Origin: Salinivirga sp035268865
Lineage (GTDB): Bacteria; Bacteroidota; Bacteroidia; Bacteroidales; Salinivirgaceae
DNA length: 64,000 bases
NCBI RefSeq assembly: GCF_035268865.1
Contig: NZ_DATFKB010000024.1
Coordinates: forward strand, 26,745 to 90,744
Reading direction: 5' to 3'
The notes below the pieces were generated by a model. The model searched no databases. It was not told where the DNA came from and saw nothing but the letters and a program-made list of their open reading frames with translations. Both the position numbers and the translations under genes were made by a program. Shown piece by piece: positions 45,301-53,963 of the stretch (its first letter is position 1; each line of letters opens with the position of its first letter).

Positions 45301-46638
45301 CTAAAAGATATAGCCCCAGTGGATATTAAAAAATATTTCGTTATTGTTGTTTTGCGCAACTTCAAATCTTCCAATCCAATCATAGTAGGTTAGAAAGTCA
45401 ATCCCTGCCCCGATACTAACAGGTGTAACTTCAGCAGGAGAACCGTTAATATTTGTGCCATAACCTGCTTCAAAGAAAGTATTCAGAAAGATTGACAGAA
45501 AAGGCGCATTGAATTTTTCACTTGGAATCCAGTCAAAATTGAATCTTTTCTGTTTTAGTAGTGTGTATTTAAGTTGCAGTCGATTATTGATCAATAAATC
45601 TTTATGATAAATATAGTCTTCGAAACCTCTGATATACCAGGTTTTACCCGGTCCGGAGTAAAGGAAATGAGGGTATTGTTGCGTTAATGAAGCATACCCG
45701 TTAAATCCATAAGTGAGTGTGAACTTTGGATGAACAGGGTAGTGTGAACTAAAGGCAAGATCAGTAAAAAAATAGTCCTTTGATCCAAACCCATATTCAG
45801 TTGTAACTTTGAGTTTGTTACCCTTAAGGGGATACATTATATAATCACCCTTGAAAAACTTAAAAGTGTAGCCAATAGCCAGGTATTCAAGATTATGTTT
45901 TGTAGGTTCCTCAAATAAGGTATCAATGTTTTGGTGATAACGGTATTTTCTGAAACCGCCATAAAAAAAGTGGCTATAAAAGAATTCCGGCCGCCATCTG
46001 ATACCTGCAATTAATCTACCTTCTCTGAAAATGTAATGCTCTTTTTCAATATCAACGTATTGCTGATCAATAATAGATTGATGAATCTCTTTTTGCCTAA
46101 AATACGATAAATCGATATTGCCGCCAATGTCAGGATGATTGAATAGACGTGGAAAAGCATAATTAATACCGTATTGCTCACGTATACCCATACGTATTTT
46201 TAGTTTCAGTTTTTCATTGAGCCCCCTGAAGTTTCGTTCTTCCAGTATAATGCCATAGTTCAGATAGTCTATCTCTTTTCTGCGCACCCAACTGGCCAGG
46301 TTATAGTCGGCATATTCAAAAATAGGAATAGGCCATAAATACCAGCGCTCCTGTACTTTAATGAGGATGTTTGCGAGATGCTTGTGCCGTATGATATTTA
46401 TTTTTGCATAGTGAAAAAGGCGGGTATTAAGCAGGTTTTTCTTTGATTGACTGATTTCAGCACTCAAATCAGCAATGGTATCACCTTCTTTGAAGGTCAA
46501 TTCACGATGTAGAATTTTTGCGTGTGTTTTGTCATTGCCTTCAATAATAATTTCATTGATAATGGTTGGTTCCTGTTTTTGACCAAACAGCATAAAATTT
46601 ATGTGAAGGATTATGGCTAAGGGCAGCAGAAAACGCAT
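45301..46638 (-). CDS. BamA/TamA-like outer-membrane protein with POTRA domain
   Basis: 445 residues. A signal peptide (MRFLLPLAIILHINFMLFGQ) is followed by one POTRA domain (about 25-95, INEIIIEGNDKTHAKILHREL), then a 16-strand-like barrel with the terminal aromatic IFFNIHWGYIF. Members insert or export proteins at the outer membrane. With a single POTRA it is smaller than BamA; it may be a substrate-specific insertase or a lipid transporter. It overlaps the CBS gene start region by 1 bp (46638) and is cotranscribed with it. Confidence 0.8.
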   Translation of the reverse strand: MRFLLPLAIILHINFMLFGQKQEPTIINEIIIEGNDKTHAKILHRELTFKEGDTIADLSAEISQSKKNLLNTRLFHYAKINIIRHKHLANILIKVQERWYLWPIPIFEYADYNLASWVRRKEIDYLNYGIILEERNFRGLNEKLKLKIRMGIREQYGINYAFPRLFNHPDIGGNIDLSYFRQKEIHQSIIDQQYVDIEKEHYIFREGRLIAGIRWRPEFFYSHFFYGGFRKYRYHQNIDTLFEEPTKHNLEYLAIGYTFKFFKGDYIMYPLKGNKLKVTTEYGFGSKDYFFTDLAFSSHYPVHPKFTLTYGFNGYASLTQQYPHFLYSGPGKTWYIRGFEDYIYHKDLLINNRLQLKYTLLKQKRFNFDWIPSEKFNAPFLSIFLNTFFEAGYGTNINGSPAEVTPVSIGAGIDFLTYYDWIGRFEVAQNNNNEIFFNIHWGYIF

Positions 46639-47303
46639 CAGATGTCCAAATACTGCATGAATGAATCGAAACGGTCTTTAATTACATCATCCATCTTGTC
46701 GTCTTCTGAATAGGAGGCACTTACTTCGTATTCGTACCTTTCGAATGTGCGTAGAATGGATGTCAGGTCTTCTTTATTTACTTTCAGTGTTACACGCATC
46801 CGCATGGAATCGGTTATATTGGTAACATAGCAAGCTAAAATGCGGGCTTCGTTACTTTCTACAATTTGTGCAATTTGACTCAATGAATAGTCATTGGCAT
46901 GCATTTCAAGTATGATAATACTACCGGGCGAATCTGAAGCAAATAATTCCGAAAGGCTCTCAATAAGCGTTGGCAATGTAATAAGCCCTTTGAATATTTT
47001 TTCGTTTTTTACCACGGGTAGGGCAGTCAGACTGAATTTGTGAAATAAATTGATTATTTCCAAAATATGCTGGTGTGGCTCTACCTGGGCATTTATGTAG
47101 TTCTTTTTGAGACTTTCGACGGGTACATCAAACGCATTGGCATCGTAAATCATGGTATCTGAAATAAGCCCATGGTAATTCTGATTATACACCACAGGTA
47201 GATGTGAAATCTTAAAGACTTCCATCCAACTCAGGGCTGTATTGCAATAGTCTTTGGGCTTGAGTGCCGGGACTACATCAGACATTATTTGTTCAGCAAC
47301 CAT
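46638..47303 (-). CDS. CBS-pair domain protein
   Basis: 221 residues. Two CBS motifs (about 5-60, MSDVVPALKPKDYCNTALSW; about 70-125) form one nucleotide-sensing module; the C-terminal 90 residues have an ACT-like beta-alpha pattern (SIIILEMHANDYSLSQIAQIVESNE is split here as EMHANDYSLSQIAQIV). No catalytic domain is seen. Such proteins sense adenine nucleotides or amino acids; in Bacteroidota the gene is often next to pdxJ or nadK (recalled, not checked). It diverges from pdxJ and its stop overlaps the outer-membrane gene start by 1 bp. Confidence 0.85.
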   Translation of the reverse strand: MVAEQIMSDVVPALKPKDYCNTALSWMEVFKISHLPVVYNQNYHGLISDTMIYDANAFDVPVESLKKNYINAQVEPHQHILEIINLFHKFSLTALPVVKNEKIFKGLITLPTLIESLSELFASDSPGSIIILEMHANDYSLSQIAQIVESNEARILACYVTNITDSMRMRVTLKVNKEDLTSILRTFERYEYEVSASYSEDDKMDDVIKDRFDSFMQYLDI

Positions 47304-47319
47304 AATGATGAAAAAACGT

Positions 47320-47327
47320 TACATTTG
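47320..47327 (+). promoter_or_regulatory. -7 element of pdxJ
   Basis: TACATTTG, an exact TAnnTTTG match, about 37 nt of leader before the ATG at 47370. Confidence 0.55.
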
Positions 47328-47369
47328 TACTCCTAAAGTAAACAAATCCTGTGCAAAAAAAAATATTTT

Positions 47370-48092
47370 ATGACCAGACTTAGCGTAAATATAAATAAAA
47401 TAGCCACCATCAGAAATGCACGTGGTGGTAATATTCCTGATGTGAGACTTGCTGCAATTAACTGTCAGCGATATGGGGCAGAGGGCATCACTGTGCATCC
47501 CAGGCCCGATGAGCGACACATACGCTATCAGGATGTTCGTGATATTAAACCCGAAATAGTAACGGAATTCAATATTGAGGGTTATCCATCCGAAGAATTT
47601 TTAAAGCTGGTAACGGAGGTTAAGGCCAACCAGGTTACGCTTGTACCCGATCCGCCTGATGCTTTGACAAGTAATGCGGGTTGGGATACTGTAAAGCATA
47701 AAGAATTTTTGAAAGATGTAATTGCAGAATTTCAGGCGGCCGGAATCCGTACATCTATTTTTGTGGAGACAGATCCTGAATTAATTCGGCATGCAAAAGA
47801 GACGGGTACAAATCGTGTGGAACTTTATACAGAACCATATGCTTCGGAATTTGTTAATGGCCCATTAAGGGCGGTTGAACCTTTTGCGAAAGCAGCAGAG
47901 CTTGCAGGGCAAATTGGACTGGAAGTAAATGCGGGGCATGATTTGGACCTGGATAATCTTGAGTATTTTGTCAAACATGTAAAACCCCTGCATGAGGTAT
48001 CAATTGGGCATGCCCTGATTAGCGATGCGCTGTATTTTGGGCTTGAGAATGTAATTCAGATGTATTTGCGGAAAATTCACGATGCTCGCTAA
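47370..48092 (+). CDS. pdxJ: Pyridoxine 5'-phosphate synthase
   Basis: 240 residues. It condenses 3-amino-2-oxopropyl phosphate with 1-deoxyxylulose 5-phosphate to make pyridoxine phosphate. TIM-barrel motifs: LSVNINKIATIRNARGG, AEGITVHPRPDERHI, VTLVPDPPDALTSNAGWD, RVELYTEPYA and VNAGHDLDLDNL (catalytic/substrate residues His45-equivalent, Arg and Glu present). GHALISDALYFGLE is the usual C-terminal motif. It is 38 bp upstream of the hydrolase gene. Confidence 0.96.
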   Translation: MTRLSVNINKIATIRNARGGNIPDVRLAAINCQRYGAEGITVHPRPDERHIRYQDVRDIKPEIVTEFNIEGYPSEEFLKLVTEVKANQVTLVPDPPDALTSNAGWDTVKHKEFLKDVIAEFQAAGIRTSIFVETDPELIRHAKETGTNRVELYTEPYASEFVNGPLRAVEPFAKAAELAGQIGLEVNAGHDLDLDNLEYFVKHVKPLHEVSIGHALISDALYFGLENVIQMYLRKIHDAR

Positions 48093-48130
48093 GCTGGCAG
48101 AGTAACTGTTCTGAAAAATATATAATCGAT

Positions 48131-48925
48131 ATGAAGTTAAATAGTCAAATAATTGGTAACGGTCATCCGCTTGTAATTTTGCACGGACTTTATGGGTCAT
48201 CAGACAATTGGTTGTCACATGGGAAAGAACTGTCTGACCATTACGAGGTGCATTTGGTCGACCAGCGCAATCATGGAAATTCGCCACATTCCAAAGAGCA
48301 TAATTATACTGCTATGGAAGGTGATTTACTTCAGTATCTGGATGACCATCAAATTGAGCGTGCTGTATTGATAGGGCATAGTATGGGTGGCAAAACAGCT
48401 ATGTTTTTTGCATTGGCACACCCCGAGCGTGTGAGTGCTCTTATTGTTGTGGATATGTCACCAAAAGCATACGACAGCCTTGAGGATGCCAAAACACTTT
48501 ACCATAAAGAGATTTTTCAAGGGTTGCGTTCACTTGATCTTTCGAGTTTGAAAAATCGTACAGAAGCCGAAGAGCAATTAGCCGAATATATTCCTCAGGG
48601 GCGAATTCGAAAGTTTTTGCTGAAAAATTTGCAAAGAAAGACAGAAGACAAATCTTTTTACTGGCAACTGAATCTCGAAGGGCTGTGGGATAGTCTCGAT
48701 AATATTTTGGAAGGGATAGATCCCGAGATGACAAGTCCCGTGACAGCTTTTCCGGTATTGTTTATCAGGGGTGAGAAAAGTGGATATATTGATGATGATA
48801 CCATTCCTTTGATACGTGCAATATTTCCATACGCTGAACTGGAAACTATTGAAGACACCGGTCACTGGCTTCATGCTGAAAAACCTGATGATTTTATGCG
48901 TGTGGTGAATGAGTTTCTCGATTAA
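48131..48925 (+). CDS. Alpha/beta hydrolase (YbfF-like esterase)
   Basis: 264 residues. Alpha/beta-hydrolase core: HGLYGSSDNWLSHGKEL (oxyanion), LVDQRNHGNSPHS, the nucleophile elbow LIGHSMGGKTAM (Ser), a cap domain (about 120-190), and the C-terminal His in DTGHWLHAEKP. It resembles E. coli YbfF, an esterase active on acyl-CoA and p-nitrophenyl esters in vitro; the biological substrate is unknown. It follows pdxJ by 38 bp and overlaps the end of the exonuclease gene by 4 bp, tail to tail. Confidence 0.88.
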   Translation: MKLNSQIIGNGHPLVILHGLYGSSDNWLSHGKELSDHYEVHLVDQRNHGNSPHSKEHNYTAMEGDLLQYLDDHQIERAVLIGHSMGGKTAMFFALAHPERVSALIVVDMSPKAYDSLEDAKTLYHKEIFQGLRSLDLSSLKNRTEAEEQLAEYIPQGRIRKFLLKNLQRKTEDKSFYWQLNLEGLWDSLDNILEGIDPEMTSPVTAFPVLFIRGEKSGYIDDDTIPLIRAIFPYAELETIEDTGHWLHAEKPDDFMRVVNEFLD

Positions 48926-49647
48926 TTTGCATACTCAATTTGCTCATCGGTGAAAAGCGGCTCGTTTCTGTATCGCCGGAATAACTGCATGGTAGCAATA
49001 ACATCTTTTTGGCAATATGTTACTATGCGATCCAGGTCATTTTCTGCCCAGAAAATTCGATGTACATCACTGCCGTCAATGTCATCTTTGGGTGTGGGTA
49101 TGTCGAATAAATGCGTTAAAACTGCCAGTGAAGTATAGTTTTTGTAATCGCCAAATTTCCACAGTTCCATCGTGTCGAGGTGTTGTATTTCCCATGGCTT
49201 TTTGCCTGCAATTTGCAGTATGTCGGGCAGGAATACCCCATTTACCAACATGCGTCGCGCTATATAAGGAAAGTCAAACTCTTTACCGTTGTGGGCACAC
49301 ATAATTTTCGATGGTGTTGAGAAGCTTTTATTCAGCATTGCGGCAAAATCTTCCAGTAACTTTTTTTCATCTTTCGAAGCAAATGACTTTACCCTGATGC
49401 GCTCCTCTGTAGTTGCAACACCGCATGAGATGCATACTATTTTGCCAAATTCTGCATATATTCCGGCCCTGGAATAAAGGTTTTCCGGATTATCTTCCTC
49501 ATTTTTAGCCAACCTGTCCGCCTTTTTGTCCCAAAGCTCTTTTTCTGCCTCATCCAGTTCTTCATAGTCAGGCTTTAAAGGAACAGTTTCAATATCAAGA
49601 AACAAAATGTCGCTAATGTTGATCTCGTAAAGGCTTTTATGTTGCAT
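48922..49647 (-). CDS. DEDD-type 3'-5' exonuclease (PolB exonuclease-like)
   Basis: 241 residues. The ExoI motif FLDIETVPL, ExoII CAHNGKEFDFPYIARRM and ExoIII region (YCQKDVIATMQLFRRY) fit the DNA_pol_B_exo2 family of stand-alone 3'-5' exonucleases related to DNA polymerase B proofreading domains. The acidic residues needed for metal binding are present. The family's role in Bacteroidota is not established. It is 11 bp downstream of udk and may be cotranscribed. Confidence 0.88.
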   Translation of the reverse strand: MQHKSLYEINISDILFLDIETVPLKPDYEELDEAEKELWDKKADRLAKNEEDNPENLYSRAGIYAEFGKIVCISCGVATTEERIRVKSFASKDEKKLLEDFAAMLNKSFSTPSKIMCAHNGKEFDFPYIARRMLVNGVFLPDILQIAGKKPWEIQHLDTMELWKFGDYKNYTSLAVLTHLFDIPTPKDDIDGSDVHRIFWAENDLDRIVTYCQKDVIATMQLFRRYRNEPLFTDEQIEYAN

Positions 49648-49658
49648 ATATCCTAATG

Positions 49659-50264
49659 TTATTCAAGATTCATTCTGATAATCTGTGTGAGAATATCTAT
49701 AGCTACTTTATTTTTTCCTCCTTGTGGCACAATCAGGTCAGCATAAGATTTTGATGGTTCAATAAACTGTACGTGCATGGGCTTCACCGACTTATTGTAA
49801 CGTTCAAGTGTCTTTTTTACAGATCGGCCTCTTTCTTCCATATCACGACTAATTACCCTTATGAGGCGTTCATCTGCATCAGCATGTACGAAAACTTTAA
49901 TGTCGAAAAGGTTGCGTAGCTCCGGATTTGTTAAAACCAAAATTCCTTCTACAATAATAACCTTCTTAGGTTTTACTTCTGTGTACTCATTGCTGCGCGT
50001 GCAGGTTACGTATGAGTATATTGGTTGTTGAATTGGTTGGTTCTCCTGTAACTCTTTGAGGTGTTTTATAAGTAAATCAAATTCTAAAGAATTGGGGTGG
50101 TCAAAGTTAATCTCCATACGTTCCTCCATTGGGAGGTGACTGTTGTCTTTGTAGTAAGAGTCTTGCGACAGCACGCTAACCATGTCATTGGGAATTGATT
50201 CTATGATTTTGCGTACAACTGTCGTTTTACCGGAGCCTGTTCCGCCTGCAATGCCTATAATCAT
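49659..50264 (-). CDS. udk: Uridine kinase
   Basis: 201 residues. It phosphorylates uridine/cytidine with ATP/GTP in pyrimidine salvage. Walker A is IGIAGGTGSGKTTVVRK; HPNSLEFDLL holds the substrate Asp/His region; VIIVEGILVL and VFVHADADERLIRVISRD are family motifs. It starts the udk-exonuclease pair, transcribed away from the isomerase gene. Confidence 0.95.
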   Translation of the reverse strand: MIIGIAGGTGSGKTTVVRKIIESIPNDMVSVLSQDSYYKDNSHLPMEERMEINFDHPNSLEFDLLIKHLKELQENQPIQQPIYSYVTCTRSNEYTEVKPKKVIIVEGILVLTNPELRNLFDIKVFVHADADERLIRVISRDMEERGRSVKKTLERYNKSVKPMHVQFIEPSKSYADLIVPQGGKNKVAIDILTQIIRMNLE

Positions 50265-50424
50265 TTTTGGGTTAAAGTTAAAAAAATCCTTGCTTTATGA
50301 AAAGCTCAGGCTGCAGAAGGCTAAAAAAATGATTTAAGTTGACGCTGGTTTTATCTTTTTTCATTTGATGAAGCCTTATTTTTCTGTTTTTTATATCTTC
50401 ACCAGTTCTAAAGCGATATCGTTT

Positions 50425-51426
50425 ATGAGTGAATTATATCCTATAAAGTTTGCTCCAATTTTTAAGCAGAAAGTTTGGGGTGGTGATCGTCTGAAAAATG
50501 TGCTTAATAAAAAAAATGCAACAGACCATACTGGCGAGAGCTGGGAAATTTCGCCACTGTCAGGAAGCGAGTCAGTTGTTGAAAACGGCTTCCTTGCAGA
50601 AAATACATTATCCGAAATTATTGAGGTTTACATGGGCGATTTGGTTGGTGAATCGGTTTTTGATCGTTTTGGAACAGGTTTCCCGTTATTACTGAAATTT
50701 ATTGATGCGCAGGATTTACTTTCAGTACAGGTGCATCCGGATGATGTATTGGCGCAAGAAAAATATGGAATGAATGGAAAAACCGAAGCATGGTATGTTG
50801 TTGAGGCCACCAATGATGCTTACTTATATTCCGGCTTTAATCAAAAACTCACAAAACAGAACTTTAAAAAAAATATTGAACTAAAAACGGTTAAAGACAC
50901 ACTCAATAAAGAATATGTAGGTAAAGGAGATGTGTTCTTTATACCTGCTGGCAGAATTCATGCCACAGGGCCGGGTGTGCTTTTCGCGGAAATTCAGCAA
51001 GCATCTGATATTACTTATAGAGTGTATGACTGGGATAGAAAAGACCGTGATGGAAATTTGCGGGAATTGCATGTTGATGAAGCACTTGAGGCCATGGATT
51101 TTGAGGTGGCAGATAATTACAAAACTGAATATAGTACTAAGGAAAACCGCCCAGCCCCAGTTGTTAAATCGCCCTATTTCGTCGTAAATAAGTTGCAACT
51201 TACAGAGAAATATGATGCTGAATATAACCTAATTGACTCTTTTGTGGCATATATGTGTGTTGAGGGTAGGGTCTCAATTGAATACAAACACGGAAAAACA
51301 GAAACGCTGGAAAAGGGTGAGACTGTTTTGATACCGGCTGTCTTTGAATCTGTAAAATTAATTCCGGATGAATCTGTTGAGTTATTGGAAGTTTATATTC
51401 CTGACGCTAGCACTACTTCTGAATAG
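50425..51426 (+). CDS. manA: Mannose-6-phosphate isomerase (class I, cupin)
   Basis: 333 residues from the ATG at 50425 (MSELYPIKFAPIFKQKVWGG); the upstream in-frame extension to 50365 lacks family similarity. It interconverts mannose 6-phosphate and fructose 6-phosphate. Zn-binding motifs: LLSVQVHPDD (Gln/His), KTEAWYVVEA (Glu) and a C-terminal His in GRIHATG. The last 59 bp overlap the next gene, which starts at 51368 in another frame. Confidence 0.9.
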   Translation: MSELYPIKFAPIFKQKVWGGDRLKNVLNKKNATDHTGESWEISPLSGSESVVENGFLAENTLSEIIEVYMGDLVGESVFDRFGTGFPLLLKFIDAQDLLSVQVHPDDVLAQEKYGMNGKTEAWYVVEATNDAYLYSGFNQKLTKQNFKKNIELKTVKDTLNKEYVGKGDVFFIPAGRIHATGPGVLFAEIQQASDITYRVYDWDRKDRDGNLRELHVDEALEAMDFEVADNYKTEYSTKENRPAPVVKSPYFVVNKLQLTEKYDAEYNLIDSFVAYMCVEGRVSIEYKHGKTETLEKGETVLIPAVFESVKLIPDESVELLEVYIPDASTTSE

Positions 51427-52240
51427 TTTGCTTTGCGCCGTGCAGGTGGAGGCTCAAGAAATTGATCAGGAGGCAGTTGACCTCTTAGGCGAGGTAGATA
51501 GTGTGCTTGGCAATAGTCCTGGAATGGAATTTAAAGCAGAGCTTATGGCCCGTATGATTGGCCAAGATTATCATCAGATTGCATTGTTCAAAATTCAGAA
51601 AGATCCACTGAAAATTTATTATCGACAATATGAACGGAATCCGATAGAGCTACTTTATGATGAAACGGTGGATAAAGAAAAGGCACTTATTAATCCGGCC
51701 GGATTTCCCTACACAAATTTACATCTTTCTCCTTATTCTACATTGATCTTAAAAAGGCAACATCATAGTATTTTTGAAGCCGATCCTGCATTTATGTTAG
51801 AACAACTTTTTTATATGTTCGAAGCTTGCAAGCCCGATAAATGTACAATATCGCTGACAGATACCATTTTAAACAACAAGGCCCATAAAAAAATCACCTA
51901 CATCAATACATATTATAAACTTGATGATATTAAAGTAAATGCACCCGCGAAGTTACTCGATTTTGCCAGAGAGCACCATGTGAATTTCTATTCCATAGTA
52001 CTGAATAATGAGAATTTATCCGTATCATCAAAACTCAATAAAGGTGATTATGTAAAAGTACCTTCTTCATATGCGAAAAAAATTGTCATCGTTTTAAAAG
52101 CAGCTTCAAGGCATATTCGATCAATCACGGTTTCCGATAATGAGGGCGTGTTTGAACAGTACAAATATCTTTGGTTCAAAAATAATGTTGTATTTTCGCC
52201 CCATGATTTTTCACCTGAAAACCCGGATTATAACTTTTGA
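51368..52240 (+). CDS. DUF1571 family secreted protein
   Basis: 290 residues. An N-terminal signal peptide (SYWKFIFLTLALLLNSLLCA, cleavage probably after VQVEAQ) lies in the 59-bp overlap with the isomerase gene. The mature part carries DUF1571 features (ELMARMIGQDYHQIALFKIQ, KIYYRQYERNPIELLYD), and a C-terminal LysM-like segment (VKVPSSYAKKIVIVLK) may bind glycan. Function unknown. It is 3 bp from engB. Confidence 0.75.
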   Translation: MNLLSYWKFIFLTLALLLNSLLCAVQVEAQEIDQEAVDLLGEVDSVLGNSPGMEFKAELMARMIGQDYHQIALFKIQKDPLKIYYRQYERNPIELLYDETVDKEKALINPAGFPYTNLHLSPYSTLILKRQHHSIFEADPAFMLEQLFYMFEACKPDKCTISLTDTILNNKAHKKITYINTYYKLDDIKVNAPAKLLDFAREHHVNFYSIVLNNENLSVSSKLNKGDYVKVPSSYAKKIVIVLKAASRHIRSITVSDNEGVFEQYKYLWFKNNVVFSPHDFSPENPDYNF

Positions 52241-52243
52241 ATT

Positions 52244-52840
52244 ATGGAAATAAAGCAATCTCAGTTTATAATAAGCAATGAGGATTACCGAAAATGTCCG
52301 GAGCATGATAAGCCAGAGTATGCTTTTATTGGCCGGTCAAATGTTGGTAAATCCAGTTTAATTAATATGCTCACGAATCGCAAAAGCCTTGCAAAGATAT
52401 CTGAGAATCCGGGTAAAACCATGTTAATTAATCACTTCCTGATCAATGATCAATGGTACCTGGTCGATTTACCCGGGTATGGTTTTGCCAAACGCTCAAA
52501 AAAACTTAGAGCCAGGTTAAGAAAAATTATTAATAATTACATATTGAATCGTGAGGAGTTAACCTTGCTTTTCATCCTTATAGACATCAGGCACAAACCA
52601 ATAAAATCTGATTTGGATTTTATTCAATGGGCCGGAGAGCAAGGTATTCCTGTAGCACTTATTTTTACGAAAGCCGATAAAACCAGGAAGCATGAGTTAA
52701 ACTCAAATATTGAGCTCTATAAGCAGGAATTAAAGAAAAACTGGGAAGAGTTACCAAAGATTTTTATAACCTCAGCTTTGAAAAAACAGGGGCGCGATGA
52801 AGTACTTGCTTATATAGAGCAGGTTAATAAAGAGATTTAG
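52244..52840 (+). CDS. engB: Ribosome-biogenesis GTPase EngB (YsxC/YihA)
   Basis: 198 residues, typical. It acts in assembly of the large ribosomal subunit. G1 AFIGRSNVGKSSLINML, G2 region KTMLINHFLI, G3 DLPGYGFAK, G4 FTKADK. It follows the DUF1571 gene by 3 bp and so probably shares its transcript. Confidence 0.95.
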   Translation: MEIKQSQFIISNEDYRKCPEHDKPEYAFIGRSNVGKSSLINMLTNRKSLAKISENPGKTMLINHFLINDQWYLVDLPGYGFAKRSKKLRARLRKIINNYILNREELTLLFILIDIRHKPIKSDLDFIQWAGEQGIPVALIFTKADKTRKHELNSNIELYKQELKKNWEELPKIFITSALKKQGRDEVLAYIEQVNKEI

Positions 52841-52887
52841 AATTAATTTAAATGACCAAATTAAATTAATTGCTAGAATTAAATCTT

Positions 52888-52895
52888 TACCTTTG
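52888..52895 (+). promoter_or_regulatory. -7 element of prs
   Basis: TACCTTTG, an exact match. An in-frame TTG at 52893 belongs to this element and is not a start. Confidence 0.6.
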
Positions 52896-52922
52896 CATAA
52901 AAATTCCCAAAACCCAAACAAA

Positions 52923-53861
52923 ATGTCAATTGAATCCCCCATCAAGATCTTCTCAGGAGAAAAATCAACCTACCTGGCAGAAGAAATTGCCCGTGCATAT
53001 GGTACAAGATTAGGAAAGTATACTTTACAAAAATTCAGTGATGGTGAATTCCAGCCTTCCTTTGAAGAGTCTGTGCGAGGAGCCCACGTATTCATGATTC
53101 AGTCTACTTTTCAGCCAAATGATAATTTGGTAGAGCTTATGATGATGATTGATGCTGCTAAACGTGCTTCGGCATACAAGATTATTGCTGTTATACCCTA
53201 TTTTGGTTTTGCAAGGCAGGATCGAAAAGATAAACCGCGTGTAAGTATAGGTTCTAAGGTAGTTGCAGATACCTTACATTCGTTAGGTGTTTCCCGTATT
53301 ATGACCATGGATTTACATGCTGACCAGATACAGGGATTTTTCAATGTTCCGGTAGATCATCTTTATGCTTCTTCACTTTTCGTACCCTATATCAAATCAC
53401 TCAAACTGAAAAACCCGGTAATTGGTTCGCCCGATATGGGAGGTACAAAGCGTGCCAATGCCTATGCACGTTTCCTTGAAACACCTATGTTGGTTAGTCA
53501 CAAATCGAGAGAAAAAGCCAATGTCGTGGGCCAATTGACAGTTATAGGGCCGGTAAAAGATCGTGATGTTGTGATTGTGGATGATATGATTGATACCGCG
53601 GGTACGGTTACCAAGGCATCTGAAATTATGATGGAAAAAGGAGCCAATAGTGTTCGGGTTGTGGCAACCCATCCTGTATTGTCTGGTCCGGCAATGGAGC
53701 GTATTGAGAAGTCGCCCATAGAAGAGGTCATTGTGAGTAATACAATTCCACTCAAAGAAAAGTCAGATAAGATTACGGTTTTGTCTGTTGCCAACATTTT
53801 TGCCGATACGATTAAAAAAGTTTATCATAGAGAATCGATTAGTGGCAATTTTATTGTATAA
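52923..53861 (+). CDS. prs: Ribose-phosphate pyrophosphokinase
   Basis: 312 residues. It makes PRPP from ribose 5-phosphate and ATP. Seen: SGEKSTYLAEEIARAYGTRLG (in part: LAEEIARAYGTRLG), YFGFARQDRKDKPR, TMDLHADQIQGFF and the PRPP loop VVIVDDMIDTAGTVTKA. Start at the ATG 52923 because the upstream TTG lies within the -7 element. It precedes rplY. Confidence 0.96.
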   Translation: MSIESPIKIFSGEKSTYLAEEIARAYGTRLGKYTLQKFSDGEFQPSFEESVRGAHVFMIQSTFQPNDNLVELMMMIDAAKRASAYKIIAVIPYFGFARQDRKDKPRVSIGSKVVADTLHSLGVSRIMTMDLHADQIQGFFNVPVDHLYASSLFVPYIKSLKLKNPVIGSPDMGGTKRANAYARFLETPMLVSHKSREKANVVGQLTVIGPVKDRDVVIVDDMIDTAGTVTKASEIMMEKGANSVRVVATHPVLSGPAMERIEKSPIEEVIVSNTIPLKEKSDKITVLSVANIFADTIKKVYHRESISGNFIV

Positions 53862-53868
53862 TTTTTTA

Positions 53869-53876
53869 TATATTTG
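53869..53876 (+). promoter_or_regulatory. -7 element of rplY
   Basis: TATATTTG, an exact match just after the prs stop. It would give an 80-85-nt leader that contains two copies of ACGTTTAAA (53892-53900 and 53953-53961). Confidence 0.5.
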
Positions 53877-53963
53877 CGCCCTGAAAAAATGACGTTTAAA
53901 GTGTGATGGGAAACCGTTACCCTTTGACCGCTGGTTTTGAGTAACACAAAAAACGTTTAAACA

